The translations under genes were made by a program, and so were the position numbers. This document shows, piece by piece, positions 7,967-16,235 of a stretch of DNA of 64,000 nucleotides. Source of the stretch: Streptomyces sp. NRRL F-5727 (lineage in GTDB: Bacteria > Actinomycetota > Actinomycetes > Streptomycetales > Streptomycetaceae); the NCBI RefSeq assembly GCF_000719555.1, contig NZ_JOGX01000037.1, positions 1 through 64,000 of the forward strand, written 5' to 3'. Below the pieces are notes generated by a model, which worked only from the letters and a program-made list of their open reading frames with translations, was not told the origin of the DNA and made no database searches. Position 1 is the first letter of the stretch; every line of letters begins with the position of its first letter.

Positions 7967-9400
7967 ATGTCGAGACTGCCAGGCTGGCTGAACCGACTGG
8001 GCGAGGGCATCAGCCGGATCGGAAGCGAACTGCACGCCCGGCGCGCCGAGGCCGAGCGGGCCGAGCCGGCCGGACCGCCGTACGAGCGACCGCCGGTGAC
8101 GCCCGCTCCGGAGACCGCGCCACCGTCCGGGCGACCGGCCGCCGCGCCGTCCGAGGGCCGCGCCGCCGCGACCGCCGCCGGTTCGGCCGCCGTCGCCGAG
8201 GGGCGTACCGTCCCCGCCCCGCCGGCCTACGCGCCCGCCGTCCCCGCCCGGCCCGACCCGGTCTCCGCCATCCCGTGGGGGCTGCGGGTCGCCGGCGAGG
8301 CCGGCTGGCGGCTGCTCGTCCTCGCGGGGACCGTCTGGGTGCTGATGCGGGTCATCAGCTCCGTCCAGCTGGTCGTCCTCGCCTTCGTCGCCGCCCTCCT
8401 GGTGACCGCGCTGCTCCAGCCGACCGTCGCCCGGCTGCGGAGCATGGGCGTGCCGCGCGGGCTCGCCACCGCCATCACCGCCATCTCCGGCTTCGTCGTG
8501 ATGGCCCTGGTCGGCTGGTTCGTGGTGTGGCAGGTGATGGACAACATCGACAACCTCACCGACCGGGTCAGGGACGGCATCGAGGAGCTCAAGCGCTGGC
8601 TCCTCGACAGCCCCTTCCACGTGACCGAGCGCCAGATCAACGACATCGCCAAGAACCTGAGCGACACCATCGGCGCCAACGCCGAGGAGATCACCTCCGC
8701 CGGACTCCAGGGCGTGACCGTGATCGTCGAGACCATGACCGGCATCCTGCTCGCCATGTTCTGCACCCTCTTCCTGCTCTACGACGGGAAGAAGGTCTGG
8801 GAGTGGACGCTCAAGCTCGTCCCCGCGCAGGCCAGGCCCGGCGTCGCCGGCGCCGGGCCGCGCGCCTGGCGCACCCTCACCGCCTATGTGCGCGGCACCG
8901 TCCTGGTCGCCCTCATCGACGCCGTCTTCATCGGCCTCGGGCTCTACTTCCTCGACGTGCCGATGGCGGTCCCGCTCGCCGTCTTCATCTTCCTCTTCGC
9001 CTTCATCCCGCTCGTCGGCGCGGTCATCTCCGGCGCCCTCGCGGTGCTGGTCGCCCTCGTCACCAACGGCGTGTTCACCGCGCTGATGGTGCTCGTGGTC
9101 GTGCTCGCCGTGCAGCAGATCGAGGGCCACGTCCTCCAGCCGTTCATCCTCGGCCGGGCCGTCCGCGTCCACCCGCTGGCCGTCGTCCTCGCGGTCGCCG
9201 CCGGCGGACTGACCGCCGGCATCGGCGGCGCCGTCGTCGCCGTCCCGCTGGTCGCGGTCGCCAACACCGTCGTCGGCTACCTGAAGGCGTGGAGCCACGA
9301 ACCGGCGCTGCTCACCGCGGCCGAGCCGCGCGGCGCGACCGCCTTCGAGGTGGCGCCGACCCCGGCACCCGGCTCGCGCGACCGGAAGGGCCAGGCGTGA
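7967..9400 (+). CDS. AI-2E family transporter-like membrane protein
   Basis: The protein has 477 residues. After a disordered, Ala/Pro-rich N-terminal 90 residues come about seven hydrophobic segments, typical of the PerM/AI-2E exporter family: two early helices, a soluble stretch (residues ~190-250), then FCTLFLLYDG, a run of helices, and the family end (VQQIEGHVLQPFILGRAVRVHPLAVVL, split here by motif). The family is named for autoinducer-2 export in E. coli TqsA, but substrates differ and several members are Na+/H+ antiporters. Function here is open. ATG 7967 follows GGGGGGAAGAGGG. Its TGA overlaps the next gene's GTG, so the two are co-translated. Confidence 0.82.
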   Translation: MSRLPGWLNRLGEGISRIGSELHARRAEAERAEPAGPPYERPPVTPAPETAPPSGRPAAAPSEGRAAATAAGSAAVAEGRTVPAPPAYAPAVPARPDPVSAIPWGLRVAGEAGWRLLVLAGTVWVLMRVISSVQLVVLAFVAALLVTALLQPTVARLRSMGVPRGLATAITAISGFVVMALVGWFVVWQVMDNIDNLTDRVRDGIEELKRWLLDSPFHVTERQINDIAKNLSDTIGANAEEITSAGLQGVTVIVETMTGILLAMFCTLFLLYDGKKVWEWTLKLVPAQARPGVAGAGPRAWRTLTAYVRGTVLVALIDAVFIGLGLYFLDVPMAVPLAVFIFLFAFIPLVGAVISGALAVLVALVTNGVFTALMVLVVVLAVQQIEGHVLQPFILGRAVRVHPLAVVLAVAAGGLTAGIGGAVVAVPLVAVANTVVGYLKAWSHEPALLTAAEPRGATAFEVAPTPAPGSRDRKGQA

Positions 9401-10074
9401 TATCCGAACCCGAGCTGGAGGGCGGCGCCCCCTACGCGACCGTCGAGGTGCTGACCGAGGAGCGGGAGCGGACGCCCCGCCCGCCGCGGGGCCGCCGGCC
9501 CTGGCTGTGGGCGCTCGGCGGCGCGCTGGTCGCCTCGGCGGTGTGGGGCGCCGGACTGTACGCGTACTCCGGGCGGACGGAGCCCGGCGTGGACCTGGGC
9601 GGGTACAAGACGGTCGACGACCTGTGCGCGCTGGCCGAGCTGAAGGGCATGGCCGCCGTCCTGGGCGAGCGCGGCGGCGACGGCACCGGTCCCGACCTGG
9701 ACGATCCGGCGCTGGAGCGGCGGTCCTGCACGGCCAGCTTCGGCGCGGGCGACCGCGAGCAGAACGTCAACATCACCTACACCCTGCACAAGCGGACCGA
9801 CCCGGGGCCCGAGTTCGCGGCGCTGGCCAAGGGGTTCGACCTGATGGAGCCGATCGGCGGCGTCGGCGAGCAGGCGTTCTTCGGCGACGCGGGCGAGGAC
9901 GGCGGGGCGCTGCGGGTGCTCGACGGGCAGGCCGTCCTGGAGTTCGACGTGTACCGGACCCACTACGAGACCGAGGAGGGCGAGGTCGTCCAGCGCGGCG
10001 CGCCCGATCTGTCCGGGGTCGACGTGCCGCTCACCCAGGACGCCCTGGCGCTGATGGCGGCGCTCAAGAAGTAG
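9397..10074 (+). CDS. single-pass membrane protein, unknown function
   Basis: The 225-residue product starts with a short Pro/Arg-rich cytosolic part and one membrane helix (WLWALGGALVASAVWGAGLYAY, about residues 35-56, given in outline). An extracellular domain with two cysteines (LCAL, SCTASFG) follows; it looks like the DUF3558-like or sensor-like domains common in Streptomyces. The GTG start overlaps the stop of the AI-2E-type gene by four bases (GTGA), with GGAAGGG upstream. The tight coupling suggests the two proteins work together. I do not recognise a named family. Confidence 0.7.
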   Translation: MISEPELEGGAPYATVEVLTEERERTPRPPRGRRPWLWALGGALVASAVWGAGLYAYSGRTEPGVDLGGYKTVDDLCALAELKGMAAVLGERGGDGTGPDLDDPALERRSCTASFGAGDREQNVNITYTLHKRTDPGPEFAALAKGFDLMEPIGGVGEQAFFGDAGEDGGALRVLDGQAVLEFDVYRTHYETEEGEVVQRGAPDLSGVDVPLTQDALALMAALKK

Positions 10075-10088
10075 CCGCGGGCACGGGG

Positions 10089-10120
10089 AAGGGCCCCGGA
10101 GCGAGTGCTCCGGGGCCCTT
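10089..10120. terminator. bidirectional terminator
   Basis: AAGGGCCCCGGAGC pairs perfectly with GCTCCGGGGCCCTT around GAGT. It lies between two convergent genes and can serve both. Confidence 0.85.
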
Positions 10121-10141
10121 GCCTCGTACAGCCGCCGACGA

Positions 10142-10675
10142 CTACTCGGCGAGGACGGCCTCCGCGTCCAGGGTGACGGCGACCGCCTGGATCACCGCGG
10201 CGATCTTGAACGCCTCCTGGATCGTCTCGCGGTCGACACCGGCCTTGCGCAGGACCTGCTCGTGCGAGTCCAGGCACTGGCCGCAGCCGTTGATCGCGGA
10301 GACGGCGAGCGACCAGAGCTCGAAGTCGACCTTCTCGACGCCCGGGTTGCCGATGACGTTCATCCGCAGACCGGCCCGCATCGTCCCGTACTCGGGGTCC
10401 GACAGCAGGTGCCGGGTCCGGTAGAAGACGTTGTTCATCGCCATGATGGCGGCGGCGGACTTGGCGGCCTGGTACGCCTCGGGCTTCAGGTTCGCCTGGG
10501 CCTCGGGCTCCAGCTCCTTCAGCACCTTCGGCGAGCGCGAGGCGATCGCGCAGGCCAGCACCGTGCCCCACAGCTGCTGCTGCGGGAGGTCGCTGTTGCC
10601 GATGACCGAGCCGAGGTTCAGCTTCAGGTCCTTGGCGAAGTCCGGTATGGCGGCCTTCAGCTCATCGAGCGCCAT
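10142..10675 (-). CDS. ahpD: alkyl hydroperoxidase AhpD
   Basis: A 177-residue carboxymuconolactone-decarboxylase-fold protein. It reduces AhpC as part of the peroxiredoxin chain that detoxifies organic peroxides, taking electrons from a lipoamide/dihydrolipoamide dehydrogenase system in mycobacteria. The redox CxxC is C131-G-Q-C134 in [11 protein letters not shown], with His138 and the Glu near 119 at the positions known from M. tuberculosis AhpD. The ATG at 10675 is two bases past the ahpC stop. An in-frame GTG at 10681 would overlap that stop. The gene is in an operon with ahpC. Confidence 0.95.
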   Translation of the reverse strand: MALDELKAAIPDFAKDLKLNLGSVIGNSDLPQQQLWGTVLACAIASRSPKVLKELEPEAQANLKPEAYQAAKSAAAIMAMNNVFYRTRHLLSDPEYGTMRAGLRMNVIGNPGVEKVDFELWSLAVSAINGCGQCLDSHEQVLRKAGVDRETIQEAFKIAAVIQAVAVTLDAEAVLAE

Positions 10676-10677
10676 GG

Positions 10678-11232
10678 TCACTCACCGGCCAGGAGCTTGC
10701 CGGCGTCGAGGGTGTCCTCGCCCTTGTTCCAGTTGCAGGGGCAGAGCTCGTCGGTCTGCAGGGCGTCGAGGACCCGCAGGACCTCCTTGGGGTTACGGCC
10801 CACGGAACCGGCGGTCACCATGGTGAACTGGATCTCGTTGTTCGGGTCCACGATGAAGACGGCGCGCTGGGCGAAGCCGTCCTCGCCCTCGACGCCGCAG
10901 TCGCGCATGAGCTCGTGCTTCGAGTCGGCGAGCATCGGGAAGGGCAGGTCACGCAGGTCGGCGTGGTCCTTGCGCCACGCGTGGTGGACGAACTCGGAGT
11001 CGCCGGAGACACCGAGGATCTGGGCGTCACGGTCGGCGAACTCGTCGTTCAGCTTGCCGAACGCGGCGATCTCGGTCGGGCAGACGAAGGTGAAGTCCTT
11101 CGGCCAGAAGAACACCACGCGCCACTTGCCCTCGTAGGACTTGTGGTCGATCTGCGCGAACTCCTTGCCGCTCTCCAGCGACACGCAGGCGGTCAGGTCG
11201 TAGGTGGGGAACTGGTCACCGACAGTGAGCAC
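10678..11232 (-). CDS. ahpC: alkyl hydroperoxide reductase AhpC (peroxiredoxin)
   Basis: This 184-residue typical two-Cys peroxiredoxin reduces H2O2, alkyl peroxides and peroxynitrite. The peroxidatic Cys51 is in FTFVCPTEI. Resolving cysteines are Cys164 and Cys166 in ELCPCNW, as in actinobacterial AhpC. GTG 11232 follows AAGGAGA on the message. It is the first gene of ahpC-ahpD and is divergent from oxyR, which activates this operon in S. coelicolor. The sequence gives no sign of damage. Confidence 0.96.
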   Translation of the reverse strand: MLTVGDQFPTYDLTACVSLESGKEFAQIDHKSYEGKWRVVFFWPKDFTFVCPTEIAAFGKLNDEFADRDAQILGVSGDSEFVHHAWRKDHADLRDLPFPMLADSKHELMRDCGVEGEDGFAQRAVFIVDPNNEIQFTMVTAGSVGRNPKEVLRVLDALQTDELCPCNWNKGEDTLDAGKLLAGE

Positions 11233-11365
11233 ACGCTCTCCTTGCGAGACGGAAGGGTCCCTTTTGGGGGCTTCCATGAGGGGTTGGACGGCTCACAGCA
11301 TGGCACGCAGTGCATTGATCAGGGAAATAGCTAGAGTGGGTCGTGTTGATCGAAGGTGGTTATCA
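11233..11365. promoter_or_regulatory. oxyR-ahpC control region
   Basis: A 133-base divergent control region. It is less GC-rich than its surroundings around GCATTGATCAGGGAAATAGC and carries two TTGATC words (11314-11319 and about 11346-11351). OxyR is known to bind this intergenic region in S. coelicolor. The exact contacts here are my inference. Confidence 0.55.
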
Positions 11366-12340
11366 GTGGCATCCCCGTACACCCCCCAGCACGGCCCCCC
11401 GCGTGCCAAGCAGCCCAGCCTCTCCCAGCTCAGGGCCTTCGCGGCGGTCGCCGAGCATCTGCACTTCAGGGACGCGGCCGCCGCCATCGGCATGAGCCAG
11501 CCCGCACTCTCGGGCGCGGTTTCGGCACTCGAAGAGGCACTCGGTGTCCAGCTCCTGGAGCGGACCACCCGCAAGGTGCTGCTCTCGCCCGCCGGTGAAC
11601 GGCTCGCCGTCCGCGCCCGGGCCGTCCTCGACGCCGTCGCCGAGCTGATGGAGGAGGCCGAGGGCGCCCGCGCCCCCTTCACCGGGGTGCTCCGCCTCGG
11701 CGTCATCCCGACCGTCGCCCCCTATCTGCTGCCGGCCGTGCTGCGGCTGACCCACCGCCGCTACCCCGAGCTCGACCTCCAGGTCCACGAGGAGCAGACC
11801 TCCTCGCTCCTGGACGGCCTCGCCGCCGGCCGTCTCGACCTGCTGCTCCTCGCCGTGCCGCTCGGCGTCCCCGGTGTCACCGAACTCCCCCTCTTCGACG
11901 AGGACTTCGTGCTCGTCACCGCGGAGGGGCACCCGCTGGCGGGACGGGACGACATCCCCCGGGAGGCGCTGCGGGAGCTGCGGCTGCTGCTGCTCGACGA
12001 GGGGCACTGCCTGCGCGACCAGGCCCTCGACGTGTGCCGCGAGGCCGGGCGCGAGGACGGCGCCGAGGTCACCACCACCGCCGCCGGCCTGTCGACCCTG
12101 GTCCAGCTGGTCGCCGGCGGGCTCGGCGTGACCCTGCTGCCGCGCACCGCCGTCACCGTCGAGACCGCCCGCGACCCCGCCCTGCGCACCGGCTCCTTCA
12201 CCGCCCCGGCCCCCACCCGCCGGGTCGCCCTCGCGATGCGGTCCGGCGCGGCCCGCCAGTCCGAGTTCGAGGAGCTGGCCGAGGCGCTGCGCGAGGAGCT
12301 GGCGGCGCTTCCCGTACGGGTGCTCGGCGCCGGCGCCTGA
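11366..12340 (+). CDS. oxyR: peroxide-sensing LysR-type regulator OxyR
   Basis: A 324-residue LysR regulator. The winged HTH is at about 16-75 (PSLSQLRAFAAVAEHLHF, MSQPALSGAVSALEEALG). The effector domain has Cys215 and Cys224 nine residues apart in the HCLRDQALDVC segment, the same spacing as the disulfide pair Cys199-Cys208 of E. coli OxyR. Oxidation should switch it to activate ahpCD and itself. GTG 11366 is preceded by GAAGGTGG. The divergent placement next to ahpC supports the name. Confidence 0.95.
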   Translation: MASPYTPQHGPPRAKQPSLSQLRAFAAVAEHLHFRDAAAAIGMSQPALSGAVSALEEALGVQLLERTTRKVLLSPAGERLAVRARAVLDAVAELMEEAEGARAPFTGVLRLGVIPTVAPYLLPAVLRLTHRRYPELDLQVHEEQTSSLLDGLAAGRLDLLLLAVPLGVPGVTELPLFDEDFVLVTAEGHPLAGRDDIPREALRELRLLLLDEGHCLRDQALDVCREAGREDGAEVTTTAAGLSTLVQLVAGGLGVTLLPRTAVTVETARDPALRTGSFTAPAPTRRVALAMRSGAARQSEFEELAEALREELAALPVRVLGAGA

Positions 12341-12349
12341 ACCGCGCGT

Positions 12350-12389
12350 GCGCGGGCTCCCGGCACCCCCCGATGCCGGGAACCCGCGC
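12350..12389. terminator. hairpin between convergent genes
   Basis: GCGCGGGCTCCCGGCA pairs with TGCCGGGAACCCGCGC with one A/C mismatch. It separates oxyR from the convergent permease gene. Confidence 0.75.
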
Positions 12390-12417
12390 CCCGTCCCCCG
12401 TACATCCGCCCGACGGG

Positions 12418-14769
12418 TTACTCCGTGCGCAGCCCGTCCGCGCGCGTCAGCCGCCACAGCAGCGGCAGGCTCAGCAGCGTCACCGCCGCGATGAGTCCGG
12501 CGCCGACGCCGACGACCGGCAGGAAGACCGACCAGTCGTGGACCCGCTGCTCCGTCATCGCGAGCAGCACCGAGCCGAGGCCCAGACCGCCGGCCACCGC
12601 GAGGGCCAGGCCGACGGCGATCGGCACCGCCGTCTGCCACAGCACCGACCAGCACAGGGTGGTGCGGCGGGTGCCGAAGGCGACCAGCGAGGAGAGCAGC
12701 CGCCTGCGGTCCCGCAGCTGCTCCAGGGTGGTGACCAGCAGGGAGGCCGCCACCAGCAGCATCGTCAGGGTCGAGCCGACCAGGATGCCGGTACGGACGC
12801 TGAGGAAGCGGGCGCTCTGCTCGGTGTCGCTCAGCCCGCGGACGCCGGCGGTCGGGTCGATCGCCAGGGACGCGTTCCGCACCAGCTCCGGGGCGTCCGG
12901 GCGGGCCGGGTCGAGCCGGACCATCACCTCGGCCCGCGGGTACTCCAGGCGGGCCGCGTCGATCGCCTTCGGGGTGGCGAGCAGCCCGTAGTGGTTCAGG
13001 CCGGCCGGGTCGGGGCGTGCCGTCACGGTCCGGGTGTCGGCCGGGACCCGCCACAGCGGCATGGTGCCCTGGTGCTCCCCGGGGTCGCGGAGCGCGACCT
13101 CCGCCCCGGCGCGGGCCGTCTTCCCCAGCCACTCCGCGTCGGGGGCGTCGGTGGCGCCCGGCCTGGGCTTCACCACGAAGACGTCCCCGTCCGCGCAGGA
13201 CGGCAGCACGGCGAACTCGCGGAGCGAGGCGCAGTCGCCGACGGCGATCGGGGTGAGCGGCGCGAAGTCCTCGCCGGGCTTCCGCGGGCCGGGCCGGAAG
13301 ACGTGCGAGTCGATCGTGCCGATCGCGGCGGTGACGCCGTCGACGGCCGTCAGCCGGTCGATCGCCCGGCGGGCCTCGCCGCCGTCCCGGACGTCCAGGC
13401 TCGCCTGGAGGTGGGCCCTGGTGGTGTCGTGTCCGGTGGACGAGGTGAGGTCCCGCTCCATCGCCTGGAAGAGCATCTGGAGCGCGATCGCCCCGGCCGC
13501 CGCGACCACGATCCCGCTGACCGCGCGGGCGGCGGTGCCGCTGGACAGCTGGAGCCGGCGCACGGCGAGCTGCCAGGAGACCGGGCCGCCGCGCAGCCGC
13601 TGCACCGACGACTCGACCAGCCACGGCAGCAGGCCGGTCAGGCCGATCAGCACGAGGATCGTGCCGCCGCCGATGGTGACGGTGTCGATGCCGGTGTCCT
13701 GGATCCGGATCCCGCCGATCGTCGGGGCGAGCAGCGCGGCCCCGGCGGCGAGGATCAGCAGCCGCCACCACAGCCGGCGGCGGCGCGGCGTGGAGGTCCG
13801 CACCACGCCCAGCGGTTCGATCGCCACCCCGCGCAGGGCGAGGAGGGTCACCACGACGGAGGCGACCGGCACCACGGCCGGCACGAGGAGCGCCAGCACG
13901 GTGTGCGGGACGACGTCCGCCGGGAAGGCGTTGACGTCCCAGATCTCGACGGCCCCGGCGAACTGCCGGGCGACCAGGAAGAGTCCGGCGCCGAAGGCCA
14001 GGCCGAGCAGCGCGCCGGCCAGCGACTCGCCGGCCGCGACCCGCCGGGTGGTGGCGTTGTCCGCGCCGACGAGCCGGAGCGCGGCGAGCCGGCGGTCGCG
14101 CTGCTCGCCGCCGAAGCGGGCGGCGGTCGCGATGAAGACCAGGACGGGCAGCAGCAGCACCACGTACGCGATGACGACGAGGAGGAGCAGGAAGGCGTTC
14201 ATCGGCTCCTCGGGCACCGACCAGCCGTAGCGCTCGGCGCGCCCGTCGTGGTTGTCGGTGGTGAGGAAGCCGGCGTGGGCCACGTACCGGAGTTCGTTCG
14301 GGCCGATCAGCCCGGCCTGTCCGATCGTGCCGACGGCCTTGTAGGGGAGCCGGTCCCGGAGCAGGGCGCCGCCGGGGGAGGCGAGGAGTTCGGCGAGGGC
14401 GGGGGAGACCAGCATCTCGCCCTCGGCGGGCACCCCCGTCGTGCCGGGCGGCGCGGGGGCCTTCGGGCCCTCGGGCCTGAGCAGCAGGCCGGTGAGCGCC
14501 TCACCCCGGAAGGAGGTGTGCTGCGTGTAGTGGAGGAAGGTGTCGGGGCGCGGGGCGGTGACCTCGTGCGAGGCGTCGGCGGCGCGGGCCGCCTCCCGGA
14601 CCTCGCGCTGGAAGAGCATGTTCGGCAGCGAGGAGGCGAGCAGCAGCAGGGCCACCCCGAAGCCGACGCCGGCGGCGGTGAGCAGCGTGCGGAGCAGTCC
14701 GGAGCGGCCGCCGGTGACCGCGAAGCGGGCGCCGAGGGTCAGGTCGCGGCCCCAGCCGCCCGGGCTCAC
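12418..14769 (-). CDS. ABC transporter permease, FtsX type
   Basis: The permease has 783 residues. Its layout is an N-terminal helix, a large extracellular domain, three helices (around VVIAYVVLLLPVLVFIAT), a further helix pair, a second large extracellular domain, and three C-terminal helices. This is the duplicated FtsX arrangement of MacB/LolE-like and antimicrobial-peptide exporters. GTG 14769 overlaps the ATPase stop (TGA at 14766) by four bases, so the two subunits are made together. The substrate is unknown; such systems under PadR control often handle antibiotics or cell-envelope peptides. Confidence 0.85.
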   Translation of the reverse strand: MSPGGWGRDLTLGARFAVTGGRSGLLRTLLTAAGVGFGVALLLLASSLPNMLFQREVREAARAADASHEVTAPRPDTFLHYTQHTSFRGEALTGLLLRPEGPKAPAPPGTTGVPAEGEMLVSPALAELLASPGGALLRDRLPYKAVGTIGQAGLIGPNELRYVAHAGFLTTDNHDGRAERYGWSVPEEPMNAFLLLLVVIAYVVLLLPVLVFIATAARFGGEQRDRRLAALRLVGADNATTRRVAAGESLAGALLGLAFGAGLFLVARQFAGAVEIWDVNAFPADVVPHTVLALLVPAVVPVASVVVTLLALRGVAIEPLGVVRTSTPRRRRLWWRLLILAAGAALLAPTIGGIRIQDTGIDTVTIGGGTILVLIGLTGLLPWLVESSVQRLRGGPVSWQLAVRRLQLSSGTAARAVSGIVVAAAGAIALQMLFQAMERDLTSSTGHDTTRAHLQASLDVRDGGEARRAIDRLTAVDGVTAAIGTIDSHVFRPGPRKPGEDFAPLTPIAVGDCASLREFAVLPSCADGDVFVVKPRPGATDAPDAEWLGKTARAGAEVALRDPGEHQGTMPLWRVPADTRTVTARPDPAGLNHYGLLATPKAIDAARLEYPRAEVMVRLDPARPDAPELVRNASLAIDPTAGVRGLSDTEQSARFLSVRTGILVGSTLTMLLVAASLLVTTLEQLRDRRRLLSSLVAFGTRRTTLCWSVLWQTAVPIAVGLALAVAGGLGLGSVLLAMTEQRVHDWSVFLPVVGVGAGLIAAVTLLSLPLLWRLTRADGLRTE

Positions 14770-15440
14770 GCGGCCCACTCGGTGTCGCGGACGGAGCCGT
14801 CGCGGACCACGACCTCGCGGTCGGACCAGGCCGCGACGCGGGCCTCGTGGGTGACGAGGACGACGGCGGCGCCGGTGTCCCGGGAGGCGTCGGTGAGCAG
14901 CCGCATCACCCGCTCGCCGTTGAGGGAGTCGAGGGCGCCGGTCGGTTCGTCGGCGAAGATCACCCGCGGGGAGGTGACGAGGGCGCGGGCCACGGCGACC
15001 CGCTGGCCCTGGCCGCCGGATATCTCGCCGGGGCGCTTGCCCGCGGTGTCGTCGACCTCCAGCCGGGCGAGCCATTCGACGGCCCGGGCCTCGGCCGCCT
15101 TCCGCTTCTCCCCGTTCAGCCGGAGCGGCAGGGCCACGTTCTCCGCGCAGGTCAGCTCGGGGACGAGCTGGCCGAACTGGAAGACGAAGCCGAAGTCGGT
15201 ACGGCGCAGGGCGCTGCGGGCGGTGTCGGAGAGGGCGGTGAGGTCGCGTCCGTCGTAGGTGAGGGTGCCGGCGTCGGGCCGGACGATGCCGGCGAGGCAG
15301 TGCAGCAGGGTGGACTTGCCGGAGCCGGAGGGGCCCATGACGGCGACGACCTCGCCGGCGCGCAGGGCGAAGTCGGCGCCGGACAGCGCCGCGGTGGGGC
15401 CGTACGCCTTGGTGAGGCCCTCGGCACGGAGGAGGGTCAT
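14766..15440 (-). CDS. ABC transporter ATP-binding protein (LolD/MacB type)
   Basis: A 224-residue ATPase with all nucleotide-site motifs: Walker A GPSGSGKST (about residues 36-44), Q-loop FQFGQL, signature SGGQGQRVAVARAL, Walker B RVIFADEPTGALDS and the switch His in VTHEARVA. It powers the adjacent FtsX permease at the cytosolic face. ATG 15440 overlaps the stop of the padR gene by four bases, giving a translationally coupled padR-ATPase-permease operon. Confidence 0.92.
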   Translation of the reverse strand: MTLLRAEGLTKAYGPTAALSGADFALRAGEVVAVMGPSGSGKSTLLHCLAGIVRPDAGTLTYDGRDLTALSDTARSALRRTDFGFVFQFGQLVPELTCAENVALPLRLNGEKRKAAEARAVEWLARLEVDDTAGKRPGEISGGQGQRVAVARALVTSPRVIFADEPTGALDSLNGERVMRLLTDASRDTGAAVVLVTHEARVAAWSDREVVVRDGSVRDTEWAA

Positions 15441-15961
15441 CGGCGTACCTCCTCGGCGAGCCGGTCCAGGCGGGCGGCGGTCAGTTCCAGCCAGCGCAGG
15501 TCGGCCTCCAGATGGAAGAGGGCGTGGTCGCAGATGAGCTGGTCGGCGAGGTCGCCGTCCTTCTTGCGGCGGGTGAGCTCGCGCATCAGGCGCAGGTGCT
15601 CGGCGCGCTGGGTGTCGAGGAGTTCGGCGGCCCCGCGGCCGGTCATCAGGGCGAGGGCGACCTTGGTGTAGAGCGTGGACTGGAGGTACGGCTCCGGCTT
15701 CTCGGGGGTCGCGAGCCACCGGGCGACGTCGGTGACGCCGGCGTCGGTGATCGCGTACCGCTTGCGCTCGGGGCCGCCGCCGGGCTCGACGCCCTCGACG
15801 ACGACGAGGCCGTTCTTCAGGAGGCGGGACATCGTCGAGTAGACCTGGCCGTAGTGGAGCGGCCGGTCGTGGCCGAACCGCTCGTCGAAGGCGCGCTTGA
15901 GGTCGTAGCCGTGGCGCGGGCCCGTTTCGAGGAGTCCGAGAAGGGTGTGACCGATGGACAT
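15437..15961 (-). CDS. PadR family transcriptional regulator
   Basis: The 174-residue protein has a PadR winged helix (GLLETGPRHGYDLKRAFDERFG, given as motif region residues 5-30; VYSTMSRLLKNGLV) and a C-terminal helical dimer domain of the Vir family. PadR proteins are usually repressors released by small toxic molecules and often control adjacent ABC exporters. That fits its place as first gene of this operon, next to repeated TGTATA words that look like its own operator. ATG 15961 is the family-like start (MSIGHTLLG). GTG 15970 is an alternative three residues longer. Confidence 0.88.
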   Translation of the reverse strand: MSIGHTLLGLLETGPRHGYDLKRAFDERFGHDRPLHYGQVYSTMSRLLKNGLVVVEGVEPGGGPERKRYAITDAGVTDVARWLATPEKPEPYLQSTLYTKVALALMTGRGAAELLDTQRAEHLRLMRELTRRKKDGDLADQLICDHALFHLEADLRWLELTAARLDRLAEEVRR

Positions 15962-15970
15962 GGCGGTCAC

Positions 15971-16000
15971 TGTACACGGGGTGTATACGCGGGGTGTATA
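15971..16000 (-). promoter_or_regulatory. PadR operon promoter and probable operator
   Basis: Three TGTAYA words lie in series (15971, 15982, 15995), each of the first two followed by a CGGGG-containing spacer. Read on the minus strand they are two TATACA -10-like boxes, the nearer one 11 bases before GTG 15970, so the message has almost no leader. The repeated AT-rich words in very GC-rich DNA fit a PadR autoregulatory site. Binding is inferred. Confidence 0.55.
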
Positions 16001-16235
16001 GCCAGGTGGAGGGGGCCGCGAGGGAGGGCGCACGAAAACGGAACCGGTCCTTCACGCAACCATCACGTCCGCCCGGACGTCGGTTCCCCTGGGGGTGGGT
16101 GCTGATTCTCACGTCCTGAAAAGGCGTGATCGGTTGCCCTATGTCCGCACTGTCGGTGTTAGCTTGCTGAGCTGATCCGGCGGGTTCGCCGGGCCAGGGG
16201 CGGCGGGACACACGACGAGCGGAGCGACACGACAC

